Program-made: the position numbers and the translations under genes
In this document: in pieces, positions 32,780 through 42,721 of the stretch
Numbering within the stretch: the stretch's first letter is position 1
Layout of the letters: every line of letters begins with the position of its first letter
Source of the DNA: Thozetella sp. PMI_491
Taxonomy: Eukaryota; Ascomycota; Sordariomycetes; Chaetosphaeriales; Chaetosphaeriaceae
Direction of reading: 5' to 3'
DNA length: 64,000 bases
NCBI GenBank assembly: GCA_021432635.1
Contig: MU270025.1
Location: forward strand, 703,244-767,243
The notes under the pieces: generated by a model
Databases searched by the model: none
What the model saw: only the letters and a program-made list of their open reading frames with translations
What the model was told of the DNA's origin: nothing

Positions 32780-33280
32780 TGCGGCGGTGGATGGCCGGTG
32801 TTTACTTTGCTGTGTCTCACGTACTCAGGGGCAAGTGTGGGGGTTGTTGATGTAAACCCCTTCCAATTCAAATAATTGGAGGCTTGCAGCAGAGCAATAC
32901 GACTACACGTCTGAGATTCGACGGGCCCGTGAAATGAACAAAGGAGGGTAGAAGAAGCTTCGCCCCTTCGATGCACAAGACTCGCTTCGGTTGCGCTAGC
33001 CTGTTGGTTGATACAGCAGGAAAATTTTCATTCAGAGGCTGGCGGCTTGGTCACATCTCACAGCCCGGATGGGAGGCGCCACCTTGTGTTTATCTGTTCC
33101 CCTTTGGTTGCGGGGTATCTATCACCAAGGCGAGCTTATCAGCCCCGGCGGCCCGCCGGGGACTGCGGCGGCGTGGGGTGAAGGGATGAAGGGGTCCCCG
33201 CCTTCCCCGGCCGAACCAATACCCACCCGCCCCGGGGCGATCGAGAGATCCTGCATCCAGAGATCTCTTGTGCGATATTT

Positions 33281-33332
33281 GATATCCCACCTCGATATCC
33301 CACCTCGATATTCCAGCTCGACATCCCAGCTC
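33281..33332. repeat. Four tandem copies of a 13-nt unit
   Basis: GATATCCCACCTC occurs twice exactly (33281-33293 and 33294-33306), then GATATTCCAGCTC and GACATCCCAGCTC. It lies in the shared promoter and could be a cluster of protein-binding sites or simple slippage. Confidence 0.88.
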
Positions 33333-33832
33333 GCTTGGCCCTTGTCGACATGCAAGAGGGTGGGCGGCTCCCTCTCGCGGATAATGAATCATTCCTATGA
33401 CTAGTCCTCCTCAGCAACGAGTAGCAGCCCAATCATGGCTCTTTCCTGCCTGCATGCGACGCGGGCTTGTGGGAGCGACCGTTGGGCAAGCCGTCAGCTC
33501 TGGAACCTCTCCGCCGGGGTTCCTTCGAGAACCTTGCGGGTCTTGAATGAGGAAAGCTATCGCAAGATGATTGATTTGGCTATTCACTTGTCTAATCCAG
33601 TCGTTCGGTAACTTCTGCAAGGTCGCGCCGACGCCTGTGGTATCACAACCTAGCTCTCGCTTGCACGTCTTTATCGCACCGACCAATGGGGAATTGTCCA
33701 GCCTGCATGAGAGTGCCGGGGCCACATTGCCGAGTCCAGTCACTGTTTGGGTCGCCCTGCAGCTTATCTCGACCTCGAGCTAGTTGTCACACGGCTGAAG
33801 GAGGCCGGCGGCGATATCGAAAGGGGTGTGGT

Positions 33833-33843
33833 CTTATCTTATC
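33833..33843. promoter_or_regulatory. Tandem GATA-factor sites (AreA/NIT2 type)
   Basis: CTTATCTTATC, which on the minus strand reads as two adjacent GATAAG-type sites. Fungal nitrogen regulators of the AreA/NIT2 family bind HGATAR and favour closely paired sites. Position: about 340 nt before the permease ATG and 1.05 kb before the hydrolase ATG. Confidence 0.55.
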
Positions 33844-34048
33844 GACACCAACCTTGATCCTTGCCAATGAGAGCGACTACCACGCCGTCGGGCTGGGACT
33901 CTGATGTTGCTCAGTTTGCCCCGCCGGCAGAGAGACCCTTGTGCATAGGCGGCGGGCTGGCGCTATCGCCCCGGCGCGCGGTGCGGATGGAGAGCTGAGG
34001 CTGGGGAGCGTTACACTATCAACAGCACCTAGTGGTGAGGTCTGACTG

Positions 34049-34056
34049 GTATATAG
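34049..34056 (+). promoter_or_regulatory. TATA-like box of the NCS1 permease gene
   Basis: GTATATAG about 130 nt upstream of the ATG at 34186, suitable spacing for a fungal core promoter. Confidence 0.4.
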
Positions 34057-34185
34057 ATCAAGTCCACACCCGGCTCCTTACGACTTCGCATGCTGCAACG
34101 AGCCCTTCTCAAGACAACAGAGCAAATTTGAAGTCGATACAAAATCCCAAGTGACATATTCCATCCGGCCAAGACATCGATCGAC

Positions 34186-36190
34186 ATGTCGAGCCTCCGA
34201 GCCAGGGCGGCTGCCATCAAGGCTGACCTGAGGACCAAGGCCAAGCCGTCGGGCTGGGTCCTACCCCAGCAGCCTTCATCCTTCGCCGATGAGGGAACCT
34301 GGTAAGCCGAGTAGCTGCCCGAGACATCTATACCATTCTTACAAGGTGCTGATTCGTCTCGAAACAGGACCAACATCGACTGCGACGTGACTCCCCTCGA
34401 CCGCCGCACGTGGACTGCTTGGACCATGTTCGGCTATTGGTTCAGCGATGCCCTCAATGCTCAATCGTGGATGGCACCGGCCTCCATCATCGCGCTTGGT
34501 CTCACGTGGTACGACACAGCACCTGCTGCTCATGTTTGATGACGTGCTTAAGAGGCCGAGCTTCTAAGATGAAAACACTAACACGCACTTTTCCTCGCAG
34601 GCGTGAAGCTGTCGTCTGCATCATATTCGGTAGTCTCGTCTGCACGGTTCCGCTAGTGCTCAACGGGATGATTGGTGCACGCCTCCATATCCCTTTCCCG
34701 ATAGCCATGAGGGCCTCCTTTGGGTGGTACTTCTCGCGCTTTGCCATCGTCACCCGGGCCATCACTGCCCTCTTCTGGCATGCCATCCAAACCTACACAG
34801 GCTCGACGGCTATGACCCAGATGATCCGAGCTATCTGGCCATCGTACCTAGATATCCCAAATACCATCCCCGAGAGCATCGGTATTACGACACAGACCAT
34901 GATCAGCCATCTGGTCTTCTGGACCATTCAGTTCCCCATTCTCCTCATCCCGCCGCACAAACTCAAGTGGTTCTTTGTCGCCAAGTGTGGTAAGTGCTCG
35001 CAATTCCCGACACTGCTGTTTGCTGATCGAGACTAATCGAACAAGTTCTTGTGCTTACCTGCTCCGTGGCGGTCGTCATTACCATGACTTCCAAAGCAGG
35101 AGGTACCGGCGCTATCTGGGATCTACCTTACGGAGTCGAAGGCTCCGCTAGATCTTGGCTCATTCTTTCATCGCTCTCGAGCATCACTGGTGGATGGTGA
35201 GCCCCTTGTCGTTACCCTATGCCGTCCAAGCGTATATTCTAACTCTGCTTCCAGGGCGACGATGGCAACAAATATTCCGGATTTCACGAGATATCTCAAG
35301 ACTGATAAGGGTGTCTACTGGCAGGTGGCTTTCCTTCCCGGTATCCAGCTCGTGCTGGGGATTTTCGGCATTATATGCTGCTCCTGCGCCAAAGTTGTGT
35401 ACGGAGAATACATCTGGGATCCGCTAGTCCTCGCCGCTCAGTGGGACGGCCCCGCCGGACGATGTGGTGCCTTCTTTGTCGGACTGACCTGGGTCGTAGC
35501 CCAGATCGGCACCAACCTCTCAGCCAACGTCATCTCGGCCGCCAACGATATCACGTCTCTGTTCCCGAAATATATCAACATTAAGCGAGGCGTCATTCTC
35601 TCCACCATCACCGCTGCGTGGATCATGCAGCCGTGGAAGATCATCCACTCGGCGGCGTCTTTGCTGGCTTTCATGGCTGGTCTCGGTATCTTTCTCGCCC
35701 CGATCGCTGCGATCCTCGGCGCCGACTACTGGGTGGTTCATAAGCAACGCCTTGATGTCCCCAGCTTGTACAAGTCTCACGGCCGGTATCGATACAACAA
35801 GTATGGAACAAACTGGCGAGCTGCTATCGCATTCCTGGTTAGCGTCGTGCCCAGTCTACCCGGAATGTGAGACTTCCTGTCCCTTCTGTTCCCTCCGATG
35901 ATGATGACGTTGCGACTGATCCTGATCTTGATAGGGCTGCCACCGTGAATCCTGACATAGCGCCCAGTATCGGGGACGCCAACAAGCTCTATTTCATGTT
36001 TTATTTCTGGGGCTACACGTCCGCATTCGTGATATACAGTGCTCTGTGCTACTTCTTCCCAGCCCAGGAGACCATGATTGCAGCTACTGTCTTTGGTGAG
36101 CTGGATATCGACTCCAGCGACTCGGTCGCTAAAGTGGATTCCGAGGACGTTGAGAAGAAGGCTGTCGAGGTGGAACAGTCGGCCCTCTAA
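34186..36190 (+). CDS. NCS1-family permease (purine/cytosine/uracil/allantoin type)
   Basis: Six exons: 34186..34301, 34368..34508, 34601..34989, 35046..35196, 35255..35866 and 35935..36190. All borders are GT-AG and the frame is kept throughout. 554 residues. A proton- or sodium-coupled plasma-membrane importer of nucleobases or ureides with about twelve helices. Family motifs are FGYWFSDALNAQSW in helix 1, MRASFGWY, FFVAKCVLVLTCSVAVVIT, the substrate-site region ATNIPDFTRY, then SANVISAANDI, ADYWVVHKQ and VNPDI before the last helices. The acidic C-terminal tail is Asp/Glu/Lys-rich, as in transporters controlled by ubiquitylation. Being divergent from the biuret/allophanate-type fusion hydrolase, it is the likely importer for that enzyme's substrate or precursor (inference). 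Confidence 0.93.
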
Positions 36191-36702
36191 GCAGGAAAGG
36201 AAGTCGGCAGGTACGGCGCTAGGGATGTAGTCAGAGGCTGTTTTGTTCTACAGGGCATATCTGATATACCATGCCACACTCAACTTCTATTTTCTAGGAA
36301 CTACTCTTGCGTACCGAGTGCTTCTCGCCCTGTTAGTACATGCCTTGAAGCTATTATTGACCAGACAGATGAATAACAATCGTTTTGGAGAAGTATACTA
36401 TCAATATTCATGACTTACGCATTGGACTTTTCTAAGTGAATCTTGCTCTAGAACCTCTGTTGTATAAGCTTTTTACCACAGGTCTAGAAAATGATAGGCA
36501 TGACGTCCTGGTCCAGCTGACGATCTCCTCAGACAGACAAAAAGATAATTAAAAAATATTGTGAGCACCTACTCTAATGAATTCAGATCCTGACGATTTA
36601 ATGCTCTGCTCATGGGTCACTCAGCAATCTAAGAGAACACAGGATGTCGCATGATGATACAATCAGTATCTCTGTTTTTCTCCCATTAGATTTGAGGTTG
36701 TT
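36191..36702. other. AT-rich region between convergent genes
   Basis: 3' untranslated sequence of the permease and the DUF4267 gene; no gene seen. Confidence 0.6.
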
Positions 36703-37182
36703 CTAATTTTCAGCTGTGAACCACATCCAGGCGCCCATAGTAGCAAATAACGATGTGATGACCACATGACCAGTCGCCGCGGATTTAGCATGCTCGAGTC
36801 GTTCCTCTTGTATCCCTCTCGCCTCAGCCTGGGTGTCCGTCACCTGGCCGCCGAACTTAGTTACGGCCCAAGCATCCAATATGCCAGTTAAAACAGAGCT
36901 CATCAGGAGAACGCCAGTGGCCCTGTCAGCTCCGAGATACGCGCAGCCCAACAGTGCAACGCCTGAGGCAATAGCCCGACCGCCCGACACCACAATAAAC
37001 GGATTAGATATGGCAGACTTTGCGATGACGGTTGAGGGGTGGAAGCCGAAGGCGGTGGCATAGGATACCGGATCGGCAAGGGCGCGAGCGTTCATGAAGA
37101 GTCCAAAAGAGCCAATGACGTACGTCGCGCCTCGGGCGAGCTGCATGGGGGTAACTTCGTACTTGCCAAGAATATTCGCCAT
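36703..37182 (-). CDS. DUF4267-like small membrane protein
   Basis: Single exon, 159 residues. Hydrophobic segments lie at about residues 15-35 (ATYVIGSFGLFMNARAL), 62-82 (IVVSGGRAIASGVALLGCAYL), 88-105 (TGVLLMSSVLTGILDAW) and at the C-terminus (HVVITSLFATMGAWMWF). This is a four-helix layout with the G-R-A-I-A-S and D-A-W positions I associate with DUF4267 proteins of fungi and bacteria. No function is known for the family. The ATG at 37182 is the only sensible start. It lies next to the permease gene, convergent with it. Confidence 0.8.
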   Translation of the reverse strand: MANILGKYEVTPMQLARGATYVIGSFGLFMNARALADPVSYATAFGFHPSTVIAKSAISNPFIVVSGGRAIASGVALLGCAYLGADRATGVLLMSSVLTGILDAWAVTKFGGQVTDTQAEARGIQEERLEHAKSAATGHVVITSLFATMGAWMWFTAEN

Positions 37183-37999
37183 GCTGAATATCCTATATCT
37201 GATAGCCTTGGTGGGTTTGGAGGCCTAATGGGTTTTAGGATGGTGAAGGCAAGCCTCGGTTACTTTCGGGACGTGTCCAAGGAATGTGGTCGACTGCGGC
37301 ATTTGTCTCGAAATCCACGTGTATTACTACTACCTTAGCTTGCTTAGCTTGAATTAGAGCATTGTGCCATCCCCTTACGTCTAAGCATTGGCTCAGTTAG
37401 CCCGGTGTAATGGCCCATATTGCTCTTTACGGTTCAACTGGCCCCATGTAACCCAGTGGGCTCCTCGTGGCCGAGTTGGCTCGTTCTTGTCAATCTTGTG
37501 TCGATCGTCCTGATGGCCTTGTAATGGCGCAGACGACAGCTGGCTCCCTACTATTCCACCTTAATCGCCAGCTGACGGCACCTGGACAGTAGGTATGCCG
37601 CCCAGAAGAAACGGGCTCCTACGAATGGCCAAGATGCATAACGTCTTGGGCCTGATGATACGAGCATTGACAAACCCAAATGACAGTAGGCAGGATCCGC
37701 CTTGTATTAAAACAGAGCCACAGTGGGAATGGGGGTGAATAGGGGGAGACGGTTCCACCGACTGCGAACATTGCGTCACAATTGGGGTTGGGGGCAGCAA
37801 GGCAACCACTCAGAGGGCAACTCGAGACTGAAATTGCGGGTCGTGCGGCGCGGCTCTTGGTCCCGCCAAAGAGCAAACGCGCTCTCGCCAAGAAAAGTTC
37901 CGGGGAGATGAGTTGATGAGGTGCAGCCTACGCCAAATTCGCATCCTTCCCTTCCCTCCCCTCGCAACGGAGCCCTTGGAGTTCCATGAGGCCCCTACA
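37183..37999. other. Divergent promoter region
   Basis: Between the DUF4267 gene (minus) and the glycosyltransferase gene (plus). A short repeat (TTAGCTTGCTTAGCTTG) lies near 37337. No gene recognised. Confidence 0.55.
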
Positions 38000-39619
38000 A
38001 TGTCGGCTATCCTGCAGTCGCCCTTGATGCGGCTGATACTTAACAAAAGATTCTCCAGGATCATCTTGCTCGCGGCTGCGACAGTCTTGGTGCTTTCTCT
38101 GGCTGGCGTATGGTCTCGCCGGCCCCGACTTGATAGCAATGGCTTCGAAAACAACGGCCTCCTACCTCTGCTGGGGCTCAGCGGCAAAACCCCCGAGGCG
38201 TACAACTTCGAGACGGCGAGCGCCTTCTTCCCCGTGAGCATGGACATCGAGAAGGCGACGAATAAGGAAATCTGCGCCTCCTTCCCTAGCTACATGACGC
38301 AACGCATCCAGCCCGTGCTCAAGATGGGCCACGGCGAGAGCCGCGCCAAGATCAACGGCCAGCTCGACAGCGTATCGGCCTGCTTCACGAACGATGAGCT
38401 CCTCATCTTCTCGGACCTCGCTGAGAAGATCGGCGACCAGGAAGTCATTGACATCCTCGCCGACCTCCCCGAGGCCTTCCACATCGACAACCCGGACTTC
38501 GAGGGCTACATTGCTATGCAAGAGATGAAGAGGAATGGGACTCTCGACAATGACAAGGAGGCTATGAGCCGAATCAACGGTTGGAAGGTCGACAAGTACA
38601 AGTTCATCCCCATGATCGAGCGCGCGTGGACGATGCGGCCCGGCCGCGACTGGTACGTCTTCTACGAGACCGACACCTACATCGTGTGGGACAACATGTT
38701 CCGCTTCCTCTCGACCCTCGACCCCGCCGCACCCCTCTACATGGGCAGTCCGTCGCCGGGCCAGCACGACGAGAAGAAAAAGTTCAAGACATGGTTCGCC
38801 AACGGCGGGCCCGGCTTCGTCCTGTCGCGCGCCGCCATGGAGAGGCTGCTCCACCGGGAGTCGAGCTTGACCGGCCAGCTCATCGACCCGCCGCTGAACC
38901 TCAAGTGGCGCGACCTCCTCCGCGGCGATTGCTGCGGCGACAGCGTTCTCGGCTGGGCCCTCTGGAACGTCAGCGTCCCCTTGAGCGGCTTCTTCCCCAT
39001 GTTCAACGTCTACCCTCTGCACGGAATCCCCTTCACCGAGAGGTTCTGGTGCCAGCCCGTCTTGACGATGCACAAGACCACGCCAGAAGACATGGTTAAG
39101 CTCTGGAAGTGGGAGCATTCGAGGCGCAAGCGAGGAGTAAGTCCCCCAACACAACCCCGCCGTCAATCTTCTCTGGCTAGCCTGCTTACAAGAGAATCGC
39201 TGCAGGAACCGCTTCTGTACTCGGGCCTCTACGAGTTCCAGCACCCCGGCGAGCCAGCGGTCGTGTCCGACTGGGACAACGGCGACCTCGACCAGTTTCG
39301 GCCGCCCCCTGAGGCCAAGGTCGACTCATTCGACACGTGTGGTCAGGCGTGCCGGGACAGCACTGACTGCTTCCAGTGGTTGTGGCGCGGCCAGGACGTC
39401 AAGGAGTGCGTATTGATGCGGTCGATCCGAAAAGGCATACCCCGGAAGATGGAGGTCCTCGAGCAGCCTCAGGCCGCGACCAAGGACGCAGAGGCGAAGC
39501 CGGGGAGGAAGATCGACTACAAGAGCGGATGGGTGATGTCTCGGATCGAGCAGTGGAAGAACGATAATGCATGCAAGGCCCCCCAGTGGCTTGGCCCAAG
39601 CATCACGAGGGTATATTAG
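38000..39619 (+). CDS. GT31-type (fringe/core-1-like) glycosyltransferase with C-terminal apple/PAN-like segment
   Basis: Two exons, 38000..39136 and 39206..39619. The 69-nt intron (GTAAGT to TGCAG) is a multiple of three with no stop and so is invisible to frame tests; removing it joins RKRG to EPLLYSG. 516 residues spliced. A type II Golgi membrane enzyme: a short basic N-terminus, one helix (IILLAAATVLVLSLAGVW), then the catalytic domain with FIPMIERAW, WYVFYETDTYIVW (the DxD-like metal site), GGPGFVLSR and DCCGDSVLGWAL. These belong to the fungal GT31/DUF604 group, which adds sugars in beta linkage. The C-terminal CGQACRDSTDCFQWLW is an apple/PAN-like cysteine module often found in these fungal enzymes. 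Acceptor and donor sugars are unknown. Confidence 0.87.
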   Translation: MSAILQSPLMRLILNKRFSRIILLAAATVLVLSLAGVWSRRPRLDSNGFENNGLLPLLGLSGKTPEAYNFETASAFFPVSMDIEKATNKEICASFPSYMTQRIQPVLKMGHGESRAKINGQLDSVSACFTNDELLIFSDLAEKIGDQEVIDILADLPEAFHIDNPDFEGYIAMQEMKRNGTLDNDKEAMSRINGWKVDKYKFIPMIERAWTMRPGRDWYVFYETDTYIVWDNMFRFLSTLDPAAPLYMGSPSPGQHDEKKKFKTWFANGGPGFVLSRAAMERLLHRESSLTGQLIDPPLNLKWRDLLRGDCCGDSVLGWALWNVSVPLSGFFPMFNVYPLHGIPFTERFWCQPVLTMHKTTPEDMVKLWKWEHSRRKRGVSPPTQPRRQSSLASLLTRESLQEPLLYSGLYEFQHPGEPAVVSDWDNGDLDQFRPPPEAKVDSFDTCGQACRDSTDCFQWLWRGQDVKECVLMRSIRKGIPRKMEVLEQPQAATKDAEAKPGRKIDYKSGWVMSRIEQWKNDNACKAPQWLGPSITRVY

Positions 39620-40156
39620 CCGTCGCCCATGGCACGGTGGGCATGACTTGGGTTTGGTTCACGATTCACTTTACTTTTGGCACAGGCAATCGGTGTTAGG
39701 TGTTGCACTAGAGACGGGATCGGAGTTGGGGCAACTGGCTTGGGCTGGAACCTCGAGGTTTCATGGCTGTGCAAAGCAGGCGTTGACCGCGGATAGAAGC
39801 CACTTAATACAAACGGGCAACAATACAACAAAGTACCCATGCCTTCTCTGTCGAGCTCACACAATGACAAGTGGTGGCCCTATTTGGGGTGCGTATTCTA
39901 CAACTTGTAAATTTATGGCTATGGGCGATGATCGGCCTCTCGTAGTATTGCTTATCGCTAACACACATTTACAGGGATTGGCCGTATTGATTACGCCGTC
40001 GTAGGGTATCTCAAAGGACCATGAAGAACAAAAATATCAGTACCCACTGCCCAAGGGTTGACGTGGCTGGGGAGGAGTGCATCGTGGCAATAATAGAGGG
40101 CTAGGAAGCCGGAACGAAAGCTGGTCGTTCAGGGTCCCTTTTTACTATGGGGATCA
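39620..40156. other. Region between convergent genes
   Basis: 3' regions of the glycosyltransferase and MARVEL protein genes. No gene recognised. Confidence 0.6.
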
Positions 40157-41298
40157 TTACTGCCCGGTATGAACAGGAGTCTGCTGCTGGGCGGGCACCT
40201 CCTGCGGGTGCGCAACTTGATAGTGCTGGGGTGGGGGCGGTTGCTGGTAAGGTTGCTGCTGGACCGGCGACTGCTGTGGGTAGGGGGCCTGCGGAGGTGG
40301 CGGCTGCTGCTGGTATGCCTGGGGCGGTGGCGACTGCTGGTATACCTGCTGCTGCGGGTATGCCTGCTGGGGTTGCTGTGGGTATGCCTGCTGGGGTTGC
40401 TGCGGGTATGCCTGCTGGGGTTGCTGCTGGTATACCTGGGGTTGCTGTTGGTACACCTGCTGCGGCGGGGCCGGCTGCTGGGGCATTGCCTTCTCGACCT
40501 GGGTTGGCTGGGTGCCGGGAGCGGGGGCAACCTGAGGCGCATTCTTGCGGTGCTTCACGAGGGCAAGAGCTGGATAAAGACCGTCAGCATTAACACGCAT
40601 GTCTACCGGCTAGAGGCGCCATAGCGAACGATCGGTAGCCGGTAAAAAAGTCCTTCAGCTTACCGAAGAAGACCAGGTTAACGACAGAGAGAATCCAAAC
40701 GGCCGCGGACACGCCAGCGGCGGCCTTTACCATCGCAATGGCGAGCAAGGTGGCCTGGTAGATCCCGTTGTTGATGAAGAAGGCGTATGCCGCATAGGAA
40801 TTGAGATCGGAGATGGCAGATGCCTCGCTGGCGAGGAGAGCGAACGACACGAGCCACCAGAGGCATGTCACGGCTTCGATGGCGCTATAGTCCCTGTCAG
40901 CGGGGTCTCGTTCTGCTGGGAACGGGGTTATACGACAACGCCACTTACAGCTCCGCCCAGTAGTGGTACGCCACGGGCTGGTAGAGGACCGCCACGAAGA
41001 GCCAGATGTAATAAACAATAGTCCAGCTAAAAGCGAAGAAGGTGAATGCGAAGCCCGGGATCTGCGATGCGTATTAGCGCGCGGCCAGGGCCCAAGCTTG
41101 CCTTCGACGCCGACGACGTACATTGGCAGATCCAAACCCATTGGCGGCAATGCCTATCAGGATGATGTCTATCACGGAGACAAGAAGCAGGGCACCACGC
41201 AGAAAGCCAGTCCACAAGGGGAAAGCCGGGACGTGCGATCGGTTCTGGCCGTCGTCCCCGCGCACGACGATCCAGACGTTGTTGTTGTGATCAACCAT
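40157..41298 (-). CDS. MARVEL-domain membrane protein with Gln/Pro/Tyr-rich tail
   Basis: Four exons: 41122..41298, 40949..41061, 40664..40884 and 40157..40569, with introns of 59, 64 and 94 nt. 307 residues. Four membrane helices form a MARVEL domain: FLRGALLLVSVIDIILIGIA, then FTFFAFSWTIVYYIWLF, then EAVTCLWWLVSFALLASEAS and VWILSVVNLVFF. The acidic/aromatic loop between helices 3 and 4 (LNSYAAYAFFINNG) is typical of the fungal members. The last ~130 residues are a cytoplasmic, nearly uncharged tail of Gln, Pro and Tyr with QQPQQAYP repeats. MARVEL proteins organise membrane microdomains and vesicle traffic; this one resembles the fungal group with disordered tails. The ATG at 41298 gives a short polar N-terminus before helix 1. 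Confidence 0.88.
40357..40428 (-). repeat. Three 24-nt copies coding for QQPQQAYP
   Basis: Near-identical units at 40357-40380, 40381-40404 and 40405-40428, differing in one or two bases, with a shortened fourth unit after them. In-frame expansion inside the last exon of the MARVEL gene. Confidence 0.85.
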
Positions 41299-42721
41299 GA
41301 TTGGTAGCCCTACGGGACACTGGTTTGGTTTGGCTAGGCTTGAGCTGCTCGCAGCTAACGATGAATATAGAAGCACCCTAGTGAGTGTCGACACGAACTA
41401 CGCAAAATCCCGAGGGTGGCTTGCAGTGCGAGAGATGAGAAGCAGGGCTTAGTTGGGAGGTACCAGCTTTAAGAGCGACTTCCCAACGCCGGTCAGGTCG
41501 CGAGGGGGGAGGGGGAGGCTCGAGGCTCTTCTCCACCGTGCCGCGTCCTCAAACAGGTCCAATCCCGCCAAGACTTCCGTATTTGTGTGCCTGATCGTCG
41601 AGCTGAGCTGGGGTCCCCGAGGTATTACTGGGACGCACCCTCCTCTGGGTTGTCTATGATTACTCCGCGTGTGTGGGGCGGTTGCCATTGGCTGCATGCC
41701 CTCCAGATCTGCCTCTCTCATGCAGTCTGGAATGGAGGTGTACCATGGGAAGGCAGCAAGAGCAGGCATCGTCGCGGCGGTCTCGGACCACCAGATGGGA
41801 ACATGCAGCAGAGCAACGAGCGGGCCAATCATGTCCTTATACACCAAGCAGCGGCGTGCGCTATAGGACAAGATGGAGGGTGGCTACCCAGCTTTGTTGG
41901 GATCGTACCACGACTTATTGTCGAGCAGCAGCGCCCAGCCTGCTGCTGTATTCGCAAGCAGACCACCTCTATTGCGCCTTTTCAGCTGAGGGGTCAACTC
42001 TGGCCAGCACCGCACGGCTCAGCACGTCCTTTGGCGCCCTTGGCAGATTCATCTCCGAACGCTGTTGGGAAGATCACTCGGAGCCCAATCCTTCCTTCTT
42101 ACCAACGGAGCACAGAGGATGCTTATAGAAAGCCTCGTCACTCATCTCCCTGAAGAGGATCCAAGACCGGCACTGCATGGGGACCCATCGCCTCGGCCAA
42201 TCACAGCTCTACCTGGCAGCCACAACGTTCGAATAAGCTTGACACTGCTGACGGGTTCCCCTGTTGTTCGGCATGTAAATACCCCGACTTGGCCCTCTCC
42301 ACTGGCTGCATGTGTCTAACGGGCGGTTGGGCGGCTCCCCTAGGCCATAGATGCCGGCACTTCGCCCTTCCTCTTGCTCACAGTGTGCATGGGGCTTAAC
42401 ACGGCAGTAACAGCAGCACGCCCTGAATGGCCAGTCCGCTGCAGTAGAGAAGGTGTTTGGGCACGACAGCAACTGAGGTACATATATAATAGACTTAGAA
42501 CGGCCGCTTGCCGCAGCAGGTAGTGATTCAAGCAATCACACGAGCACCGGCGAGCAAACGCAGGGGCTTGCGGCCCATCCCAACACCCAGACTTCCGGTA
42601 AGGCTACCTATACATAGGAACAAGCCGTTTCCTCCTCGATCCGAAACCGCCCCAAACGCTAGCCTCCGTCCCGCTCCCGCTCCAGGGCCTAGTAACTGGA
42701 GCCGAGGCCAAATAGCCGACC
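41299..42721. other. Intergenic, no gene recognised
   Basis: Promoter of the MARVEL gene and 3' region of the amine oxidase gene. The longest plus-strand frame has no family resemblance. Confidence 0.55.

Larger units (their letters stand above)
32780..34185. other. Shared divergent promoter of the fusion hydrolase and the NCS1 permease
   Basis: 1.4 kb between two genes transcribed away from each other. It contains a four-copy 13-nt tandem repeat, a tandem GATAAG pair and a TATA-like element before the permease gene (all listed separately). No coding region recognised. Confidence 0.6.

Noticed and set aside
33281-33332. Tandem direct repeats that might suggest a CRISPR array
   Set aside because: Units are only 13 nt and directly adjacent without spacers, and the genome is eukaryotic.
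38162-39244. A 360-codon minus-strand frame opposite the glycosyltransferase
   Set aside because: GC-bias shadow of a well-recognised GT31 coding region.
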